NCBI GenBank assembly: GCA_038256565.1
Contig: JBBSKG010000080.1
Coordinates: 1 to 12,081, forward strand
Direction: 5' to 3'
From: JACOTK01 sp038256565
Lineage (GTDB): Bacteria; Actinomycetota; Acidimicrobiia; Acidimicrobiales; CADCSY01
Length of the DNA stretch: 12,081 nt
Within the stretch, counting starts at the first letter, position 1. Each line of letters opens with the position of its first letter. This document shows, piece by piece, positions 7,248 through 12,081 of the stretch. A program made the position numbers and the translations under genes. Below the pieces are notes generated by a model. It had not been told where the DNA came from. It did not search any database and saw only the letters and a program-made list of their open reading frames with translations.

Positions 7248-7307
7248 AACGTACGTACCCACTCCTACTGCCATTTCGGTTCTTACGGTAGCACTATCAA
7301 CGAACCC

Positions 7308-7324
7308 AGGAAGGCAATGTGATG
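7308..7324 (+). promoter_or_regulatory. Strong ribosome site that does not fit the MgtE-like start
   Basis: AGGAAGG (7308-7314) is well spaced for ATG at 7322 or 7325, but both open a different frame from the transporter. An ATG-TGA start-stop also sits at 7317-7322. The transporter ATG at 7335 is 20 bases from this site and the frame is closed upstream by TGA at 7323. A possible -10, TACGGT, lies at 7284-7289. Confidence 0.45.
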
Positions 7325-7334
7325 ATGGCGCGAA

Positions 7335-8600
7335 ATGGCCATCGTTTGGGGCAGACTCGGTGTGTTGTTTGCTCGTCGCCTTCGCCTGTTAGCTCGTGCA
7401 CGCTTTGTTCTCGGGCCAAGTCCTGCCGATACTCGGCAGAGTCTGGTCGCGCTTGGTCTGGGGACGATGACAAGCCTTGTGGCGGGTGTTGCTCTAGGTC
7501 TTATGACAGATACATTGAGCGAAATGCCAGGCCTTTTGTTGCTGGTACCAGCTGCTATCGGCATGCGCGGCAACATCTTCGGAGCCCTTGGAAGTCGACT
7601 TAGCACTTCTATTCATATGGGTACGTTTGGTCTGAGTCGACGTGTCGACACCGTTGTTGGTCAGAACATTCTTGCTTCGATGGTCCTCACGCTGTCGGTG
7701 TCGCTGAGTTTGGCAGGCTTGGCCAAGTTGGTGGCAGTGGCTTTTAGCCTGCCTGGGTCAATCTCTTTTTGGGAGTTAGTGCTTATATCAGTCGTGGGCG
7801 GGGTGATTTCTTCGCTGGTTGTTTTGGTCGCCACACTTGGGTTGGCGGCTGGCTCCACACGCTTTGGGTGGGATCTCGACAACGTGGCCGCACCACTGGT
7901 TTCAGCCATTGGCGATGTGATCGGACTCCCGTCGCTGTGGTTGGCAACGCTGCTAGTGATCTCTTCTAGCGCAAGCATGGCAATGGGTTTGGTGCTGACC
8001 TTCATATGTCTCGCTGCCTTGATCATGACCATGAGGTCGGGATTAGTAGATCTGATAGTCATTGTCCGTGAGTCTCTGCCGATTTTGATGGTGGCAGGCA
8101 TGGTGAGCCTTGTGGCAGGAATTGTCATTGAGAAACGCCTCGACTCTTTCACGGCTTTCCCCGCCCTGTTGGTGCTTTTGCCTGGGTTTCTTAGTTCTGC
8201 TGGTGCTTTGGGTGGAACGCTTTCCAGCCGTCTAGCTACCAAGTTGCACCTAGGTCTTGCGGAGCCTTCTGCCGTTCCTTCAATGGCATCTCGTCTTGAT
8301 ATCAGCTTGATTGCGATTCTCTCGGTTCCCGTTTTTTTAGGTAACGCTCTTGTAGCCGAGTTGGCTGCAGGCCTTTTAGGTGTACGGAGTCCAGGGCTGT
8401 CGAACATGGTCGGTGTTGCCATGTTTGGGGGAATGCTCGCCATGGTCTTTGTGGTGTTCATTGCTTATTACGGAACCCTTGTCGCAGTGCGCTTGGGGGT
8501 AGACCCTGATAACTACGGCATTCCATTGGTGAGTTCATCTGTCGACCTAGTTGGTGCGTTCGCCATCATTCTTGTTGTCGTGGCACTAGGAATCACCTGA
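7335..8600 (+). CDS. SLC41-like divalent cation (Mg2+) transporter with two fused MgtE membrane domains
   Basis: This 421-residue membrane protein contains two copies of the MgtE pore domain and lacks the N-terminal and CBS domains of typical bacterial MgtE. The repeats align plainly: VPAAIGMRGNIFGALGSRL at 71-89 with LPGFLSSAGALGGTLSSRL at 282-300, and DLDN...PLVSAIGDVIG at 180-197 with DPDN...PLVSSSVDLVG at 390-407. Asp194 and Asp404 probably match the Mg2+-binding pore Asp of MgtE. About ten hydrophobic segments are seen (first about 36-58). One chain can therefore form a whole pore, as in SLC41 transporters and archaeal relatives. Mg2+ is the likely ion; other divalent ions are possible. 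The downstream PhoU/TrkA_C gene follows after 24 bases and is likely its cytosolic regulator. The ATG at 7335 is the only one upstream in frame, yet the good ribosome site fits another frame. Confidence 0.85.
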   Translation: MAIVWGRLGVLFARRLRLLARARFVLGPSPADTRQSLVALGLGTMTSLVAGVALGLMTDTLSEMPGLLLLVPAAIGMRGNIFGALGSRLSTSIHMGTFGLSRRVDTVVGQNILASMVLTLSVSLSLAGLAKLVAVAFSLPGSISFWELVLISVVGGVISSLVVLVATLGLAAGSTRFGWDLDNVAAPLVSAIGDVIGLPSLWLATLLVISSSASMAMGLVLTFICLAALIMTMRSGLVDLIVIVRESLPILMVAGMVSLVAGIVIEKRLDSFTAFPALLVLLPGFLSSAGALGGTLSSRLATKLHLGLAEPSAVPSMASRLDISLIAILSVPVFLGNALVAELAAGLLGVRSPGLSNMVGVAMFGGMLAMVFVVFIAYYGTLVAVRLGVDPDNYGIPLVSSSVDLVGAFAIILVVVALGIT

Positions 8601-8624
8601 TATTCGGCCTATCCTGGAGGTGTT

Positions 8625-9854
8625 GTGGAAGAACGACCACGAAATTTAAGGACCATGCTTTCGGAGGCGAAAGACACTTCTGAGCTCATGGTCGATCTGG
8701 CCTACGCTGCGGTGTATTTCGGCGACCCTCAGATGGCCGAAGAAGTAGAAGAACTGGAAGAGCGTCTTTCTGACCTCGTCCATGACATGCGGGCGTTGGC
8801 GGTGCTGGCCGTTCGCTCACCGCGTGATGCCGATGCGATGGCTTCGGTTCTTCAGGTCATTTCCTCCATTGAGCGCATTGGTAATGCAGCAGTCGACATA
8901 GCGCACATAATCAGTCATCGCCTTGGCATTCCAAGCGAGTTGATCGCTGACCTCTCTGAGGCTGAAGAGGTTTCGCATCGTGTGTTGATTAGAGAAGGTT
9001 CACACTTCGCTCATCGTGTGCTTGCTGACTTCGAGTTGCCTGTTGCGGTAGGCATGCGTGTGGTGGCCATTCACCGTGAACGTGACTGGGTTACTGATGT
9101 TGGGGGCAATGAGATTTTGGTGCCTGGCGATGTGTTGTTTTTGCACGGGTCGCCTGCGGGAATCGTGCGTTTGCATCAACTTGCTGGCGCTCCAGATTGG
9201 ACGCCACCGAAGGCCCCTGAAACAGTCATAACCACTGACCTTGATAGAGCTATCGACGTGTTGATTGAGATGAAGAACATCTCAGAGGTTTGTGTTGGGT
9301 TGGCATATTCAGCCCTGGTGTTGCGTGACCTGGGTCTTGCCGCTGAGGTAAACCACCTTGAGGATCGTCTCGATGAGATGAAAGAACGCCTTGAAACATG
9401 GGTATTGCGTTCGTCTTCAGAGCTGATAGACCCATCGCCGCTTCGAGGTTTATTGCATCTGGCCCAGGCGGCAGAAGAGTTGGGTGACGCTGCCCAACAA
9501 ATGGTTTGGCTGGTCGAGCGCCACGAGCGGGTTCACCCCATTCTTTCTTTAGCCCTAGGAGATGCTGACGAAGTGGTGGTGCGTCTTCCGGTAGGAGAGG
9601 GTTCACGAGTCGACGGAATTCGCTTGGGTGTGTTGCAGCTTGATATCGACCCCGGATTTCATGTGCTCGCTATTCGGCGAGGTGGTCGCTATGTCTATAG
9701 GCCTCGTGGGCGTGAGGTTTTGCGTTCGGGTGATGAGGTAATTGCGAGTGGACCTGGAGAAGGTGAAGCGTTGTTGGCTGAGATGTGTGGGTGGCATCTA
9801 GTCGAAGATGACGAAACTGGTCGTGACGCGCTCGTCCCGGTAAATGCTCCGTAG
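8625..9854 (+). CDS. PhoU-TrkA_C tandem-duplicated regulator of the adjacent Mg2+ transporter
   Basis: This 409-residue soluble protein is two copies of a PhoU-like helical domain plus a TrkA_C (RCK_C) ligand-binding domain. PhoU 1 is about 8-105 and PhoU 2 about 207-305; both share KxxSExxVxLAY (16-27, 217-228) followed by EVxxLExRL. TrkA_C 1 is about 124-188 (LPVAVGMRVVAIHRERDW, ILVPGDVLFLHG), TrkA_C 2 about 323-388 (PGFHVLAIRRGGRYVYRP, VLRSGDEVIASG). TrkA_C domains bind small ligands and gate ion transport. Proteins of this plan sit beside SLC41/MgtE-like genes in archaea and some bacteria, so a gating or regulatory subunit is likely, though unproven. The GTG start follows GGAGG at 8616-8620. 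No membrane segment is present. Its stop is six bases from the convergent corA stop. Confidence 0.85.
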   Translation: MEERPRNLRTMLSEAKDTSELMVDLAYAAVYFGDPQMAEEVEELEERLSDLVHDMRALAVLAVRSPRDADAMASVLQVISSIERIGNAAVDIAHIISHRLGIPSELIADLSEAEEVSHRVLIREGSHFAHRVLADFELPVAVGMRVVAIHRERDWVTDVGGNEILVPGDVLFLHGSPAGIVRLHQLAGAPDWTPPKAPETVITTDLDRAIDVLIEMKNISEVCVGLAYSALVLRDLGLAAEVNHLEDRLDEMKERLETWVLRSSSELIDPSPLRGLLHLAQAAEELGDAAQQMVWLVERHERVHPILSLALGDADEVVVRLPVGEGSRVDGIRLGVLQLDIDPGFHVLAIRRGGRYVYRPRGREVLRSGDEVIASGPGEGEALLAEMCGWHLVEDDETGRDALVPVNAP

Positions 9855-9867
9855 GGGTTCCTAGAGC
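9846..9867. terminator. Weak shared hairpin over the convergent stop codons
   Basis: GCTC-(CG)-TAGG (9846-9855), loop GGTT, CCTA-GAGC (9860-9867). The TAG stop of the PhoU-TrkA_C gene pairs with the stop of corA on the other strand. Eight pairs with a two-base bulge and no T-run make it a weak but symmetric candidate terminator. Confidence 0.3.
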
Positions 9868-10835
9868 CAGTCGTAACGCTTGAAGATTCGGTAGGCGATG
9901 ACGGTGATGCTTGCCATAAGTCCGAGGGCAAAGGGGTAGCCATATTGCCAGGAGAGTTCTGGCATATGTTTGAAGTTCATTCCATAAATGCCAGCGATGA
10001 GGGTCGAGCCCAGCAGGATGGCTCCCCAAGATGTCATGCGTTTCATCACAAGGTTCATGCGATTTGAGATAACTGCCAAGTGGGCGTCGACAGCGTTTCC
10101 GAGGAGTTCACGCTGGCTGTCGATTTGATCAGTGGCTCGTAGCAGATGGTCCAGTACGTCTTGGAGATGCACCAATGTCGGTGTATCAAGAAAACTAACC
10201 TCGCCACGAAGCAGCGCACTGAGCACGTCTCGTAACGGGACAATGGTGCGTCGAAAGACCAGCAGTTCTCTTCGTAGCTTCAGCAGTTCTGCCTGAATTA
10301 CGTGTTCGTGATTGCCGTCAGGGTTGAGCACTAGGTTTTCGAATGCCTCGACGCGATCTTCGAAATCGTCTGCAGCGGCAAAGTATCCATCGACTAACTC
10401 GTCAAGAAGGACATAGACCACTAGTCCGACCGTGACTTGGTTTGCTGGTGTCCGTTCAAGTCGGGCAAATGCGACATTGGTCGACCAGTGTTTGTCTTCC
10501 TCATTGCGTTCTCGCACCGTAATGACCCATGAGGGACCTATGAAGAGGTCTACTTCTGCCATTTCTTTGGAATAGGCGACAAGAAATGCATGGTCGGGAA
10601 AGTGATCGAGTTTGGCTCGCTGCCCATGTTTGGTGGCGTCTTCTATAGCTAGAGGGTGCAGTGAGAATGAAGCAAGCAGGTGATTGAGCTCGGCATCGGT
10701 CGGGTCGAGCAAGTCAACCCAAGTCACCTTGTTGTCGTCGGGCTCGTCTGTGTTTTGTTTAGGGGCCTGAACGGAAGTCACCTCGTTTTGGCAGCTGAAG
10801 CCATCTGGTCCATACGTATAGAGGGTCATGCTCAC
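9861..10835 (-). CDS. corA: CorA family Mg2+ channel/transporter
   Basis: This protein of about 324 residues is a CorA: a cytosolic part with the KVTWVDLLDPTDAEL and HPLAIEDATK motifs, a long helical stalk rich in charge (FEDRVEAFENLVL, LLKLRRELLVFRR), then two C-terminal membrane helices about 268-287 and 299-317, with the signature GMN at 285-287 (YGMNF) and a basic tail KRYDWL. It brings in Mg2+ as a pentamer driven by membrane potential; Co2+ or Ni2+ are alternatives. The frame stays open to 11180, but that extension overlaps mca and has no CorA character. Start candidates are ATG 10841, GTG 10835 and ATG 10829; GTG 10835 is chosen because TACTCT ends seven bases before it. It converges on the MgtE/PhoU-TrkA_C operon. 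Confidence 0.92.
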   Translation of the reverse strand: MSMTLYTYGPDGFSCQNEVTSVQAPKQNTDEPDDNKVTWVDLLDPTDAELNHLLASFSLHPLAIEDATKHGQRAKLDHFPDHAFLVAYSKEMAEVDLFIGPSWVITVRERNEEDKHWSTNVAFARLERTPANQVTVGLVVYVLLDELVDGYFAAADDFEDRVEAFENLVLNPDGNHEHVIQAELLKLRRELLVFRRTIVPLRDVLSALLRGEVSFLDTPTLVHLQDVLDHLLRATDQIDSQRELLGNAVDAHLAVISNRMNLVMKRMTSWGAILLGSTLIAGIYGMNFKHMPELSWQYGYPFALGLMASITVIAYRIFKRYDWL

Positions 10836-10842
10836 TGTCATC

Positions 10843-10848
10843 AGAGTA
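10843..10848 (-). promoter_or_regulatory. -10 box (TACTCT) of corA
   Basis: On the minus strand TACTCT fits TANNNT and ends seven bases before the GTG at 10835, pointing to a leaderless corA. No Shine-Dalgarno is seen. It sits in the 72-base divergent gap shared with mca. Confidence 0.35.
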
Positions 10849-10894
10849 GAGGTGGTTGGAGGTAAGGGTTGGACATGGGTTTTCACTTGGCCGG

Positions 10895-10900
10895 TAGCAT
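10895..10900 (+). promoter_or_regulatory. -10 box (TAGCAT) of mca
   Basis: TAGCAT fits TANNNT and ends seven bases before ATG 10908, so the mRNA probably begins at or near the start codon. No ribosome site precedes this ATG. TTGGAC at 10869 is a poor, over-spaced -35 candidate. Confidence 0.4.
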
Positions 10901-10907
10901 CTGCGTC

Positions 10908-11771
10908 ATGAGTAACTCTGCTGAACGTCTGTGTCTGATGACCGTGCATGCGCACCCTGATGATGAAGCATCTAAAGGGGCAGGCACTGTGGCCAAGGCT
11001 CACGCTGAAGGCATCCATACGGTATTGGTGTGTTGCACCGGAGGCGAGCTTGGTGACATTTTGAATCCTGTAATGGATCGTCCTGAGGTTCGTGACAATC
11101 TCGCCCAGGTCCGGCGCGATGAGCTTATGGAATCGGCAAAGGTCATTGGTTACGACGAGGTCGTATGGCTTGGCTACCACGATTCAGGGATGGATGGGTC
11201 GCCGTCAAACAAAGACCCTAAATGTTTTGCTCAAGCCGATCTTGATGAGGCGGTGGGGCGACTCGTTGCAGAAATTCGCCGCCACCGGCCCCAGGTGATG
11301 GTGACATATGCCGATGAGCAGTCGGGCTATCCGCACCCTGATCATTTGCAAGTCCATGAGATAAGCGTGGTGGCGTTCGATGCGGCAGGCGACCCCACGG
11401 CCTACCCTGAGTTGGGGGAGCCGTGGCAGCCTTCCAAGCTTTACTACACCGTTTGGTCAAGGGCTCGACTTCAGTCCATGCATGATCGTTTCGTTGAGCT
11501 GGGGCTGGATTCACCATTTAGTCCTGAGTGGTTTGAGCGGCCAGATCTCGATCACACGATTTCAACCCAGGTCGACATAAGCGACTTTGCCGACATTCGT
11601 GGCCGGGCACTGTTAGCTCACAGCACTCAGGTCGACCCCGAGTCACCATTTTGGTTCGGACTTTCTGAAGAAGAAATGCGCAACCTCCACCCCTACGACG
11701 ACTACTTACTGGCTCGTTCCCTCGTCAATGCCCCTGCACCTGAAGCAGATTTGTTCACCGGTATCTCCTAA
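10908..11771 (+). CDS. mca: Mycothiol S-conjugate amidase (Mca)
   Basis: This 287-residue zinc hydrolase of the MshB/Mca (LmbE-like) family cuts mycothiol conjugates of toxic electrophiles to a mercapturic acid, which is exported, and GlcN-inositol, which is recycled. HAHPDDE at 14-20 gives zinc ligands His16 and Asp19 and the general base Asp18; HPDH at 143-146 gives the third ligand, His146. CTGGELGDILNP at 43-54, YADEQSGYPHPDH and HPYDDYLLARS near the end favour Mca over the deacetylase MshB. Length is normal. The frame can be extended to TTG 10869 or ATG 10875, but homology begins at MSNSAERLCLMTVHAH and TAGCAT lies seven bases upstream of ATG 10908. It implies that the host makes mycothiol. 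It diverges from corA; no functional link is evident. Confidence 0.92.
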   Translation: MSNSAERLCLMTVHAHPDDEASKGAGTVAKAHAEGIHTVLVCCTGGELGDILNPVMDRPEVRDNLAQVRRDELMESAKVIGYDEVVWLGYHDSGMDGSPSNKDPKCFAQADLDEAVGRLVAEIRRHRPQVMVTYADEQSGYPHPDHLQVHEISVVAFDAAGDPTAYPELGEPWQPSKLYYTVWSRARLQSMHDRFVELGLDSPFSPEWFERPDLDHTISTQVDISDFADIRGRALLAHSTQVDPESPFWFGLSEEEMRNLHPYDDYLLARSLVNAPAPEADLFTGIS

Positions 11772-11818
11772 GGGCGTGTTCAATCTTCATTGATTCGTTA
11801 TGGCATGAGATGTAGCAG

Positions 11819-11824
11819 TACCCT
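11819..11824 (+). promoter_or_regulatory. Possible -10 box (TACCCT) of the lipoprotein gene
   Basis: TACCCT fits TANNNT and ends eight bases before ATG 11833. TTGATT at 11790-11795 would suit a -10 at 11813 (TAGCAG) better than this one. The choice is uncertain; the gap after mca is 61 bases, so read-through is also possible. Confidence 0.25.
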
Positions 11825-11832
11825 CAATCGCT

Positions 11833-12081
11833 ATGCCACTTTTCGTGAATCTAAAGTCTTGTCTCGTGGGTTTGCTAGTGCTGGGGTCCTTGGTTGGGTG
11901 TTCTGACAGTTCCGATAAGTCGGCAGCTAAGACTGAAATAACTAGTCTTTCGACGACCACCACAACCACCATCCCCATTCCACCAACCACCGTCTACGGC
12001 ACCCCTGACTCCTATGAGCCACCACCTTCGTGGCCAACCGAACCAGGCCTAGGCGACCCCACAACAGTCGACCTCGCATAC
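11833..12081 (+). CDS. Secreted lipoprotein with Thr/Pro-rich linker, 5' part only
   Basis: The open frame starts at ATG 11833 and runs off the right edge with 83 codons and no stop. The N-terminus has one Lys (residue 8), a hydrophobic core LVGLLVLGSLVG, and a lipobox L20-V-G-Cys23, so signal peptidase II should cut before Cys23 and the protein should be lipid-anchored outside the membrane. After it comes a polar spacer (SDSSDKSAAK), six Thr in a row from about 41, and Pro-rich sequence (IPIPPTT, YEPPPSWP), a typical cell-wall-spanning linker. No folded domain is reached, so the function is unknown. The minus-strand frame across it is only a mirror of the ACC/CCA-rich codons. Confidence 0.7.
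   Translation, partial: MPLFVNLKSCLVGLLVLGSLVGCSDSSDKSAAKTEITSLSTTTTTTIPIPPTTVYGTPDSYEPPPSWPTEPGLGDPTTVDLAY

Noticed and set aside
7250..7334. M-box type Mg2+ riboswitch before the MgtE-like gene
   Set aside because: Fewer than 90 bases remain after the inverted repeat and no conserved three-way helix arrangement can be made out by eye; a covariance-model scan would settle it.
7319..7603. 94-codon plus-strand frame with a good ribosome site
   Set aside because: Composition (Cys/Ser/Arg-rich) has no fold signature and it overlaps a convincing transporter frame; kept only as a question about translation start.
7661..8461. 266-codon open frame on the minus strand
   Set aside because: It is the mirror of the MgtE-like gene, whose repeats and membrane segments are clear; the mirror protein is Thr/Pro/Arg-rich with no domain.
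9250..10029. Several minus-strand frames of 60-120 codons over the PhoU-TrkA_C and corA genes
   Set aside because: They overlap well-supported domains and show no coding character of their own.
10842..11180. N-terminal extension of corA by about 115 residues
   Set aside because: It overlaps mca on the other strand, shows no CorA or other domain, and the recognisable protein begins near 10841-10829 behind a TACTCT box.
11780..11793. Terminator after mca (TCAAT-CTTC-ATTGA)
   Set aside because: Only five A/T-rich pairs and no T-run; too weak to call.
11787..11990. 67-codon minus-strand frame with runs of Val
   Set aside because: It is the complement of the Thr/Pro codons of the lipoprotein, which has a real lipobox.
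1..12081. Defence system, CRISPR, prophage or insertion sequence
   Set aside because: No nuclease, transposase, integrase, repeat-spacer array or tRNA was found; all genes are housekeeping, transport, signalling or metabolism. Only the inverted repeat at 7146-7247 hints at a small mobile element.

Overview
The window reads as a piece of an actinobacterial chromosome. The strongest lineage clue is an Mca-type mycothiol S-conjugate amidase, since mycothiol is made by Actinomycetota. An F420-type luciferase-like oxidoreductase and a DUF35/thiolase-like pair fit the same group. Base composition is only moderately GC-rich, and several genes start at or next to a TANNNT box with almost no leader. 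Together this suggests an environmental lineage such as Acidimicrobiia rather than Streptomyces or Mycobacterium; that placement is inference. No rRNA, tRNA, CRISPR array or transposase is visible, coding density is very high, and no gap between genes exceeds about 230 bases.

Layout, left to right. Bases 1-1545 (+) hold the 3' part of an ADP-forming acyl-CoA synthetase-like protein of the Pat type that lacks its catalytic His motif and the middle of its ATP-grasp domain. A 140-base gap with two hairpins follows, then an LLM-class flavin/F420 oxidoreductase (1687-2454, +). Next is a two-gene signalling operon (2520-5266, +): a membrane Cache-like/HAMP/PAS histidine kinase and a single-domain Rcp1/CheY-like response regulator, joined by an ATGA overlap. 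It meets head-on, with no spacer, a minus-strand operon (6846 to 5267) of a thiolase-like protein without the usual active-site Cys and a zinc-ribbon/OB-fold DUF35 partner. A minus-strand cold-shock protein (7104-6904) precedes a 230-base divergent region that carries a striking interrupted inverted repeat.

The second half is a magnesium region. A plus-strand operon encodes an SLC41-like transporter made of two MgtE membrane domains (7335-8600) and a soluble protein with two PhoU + TrkA_C units (8625-9854). A minus-strand CorA transporter (10835-9861) faces it with a six-base gap. Mca (10908-11771, +) diverges from corA. The right edge holds the start of a Thr/Pro-rich lipoprotein that runs out of the window.

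The most coherent system is the MgtE-MgtE transporter with its PhoU-TrkA_C x2 partner: both proteins are internally duplicated, which suggests a pseudo-dimeric transporter paired with a pseudo-dimeric cytosolic regulator, next to an unrelated Mg2+ channel. The most unexplained DNA structure is the inverted repeat at 7146-7247 between the cold-shock gene and this operon.
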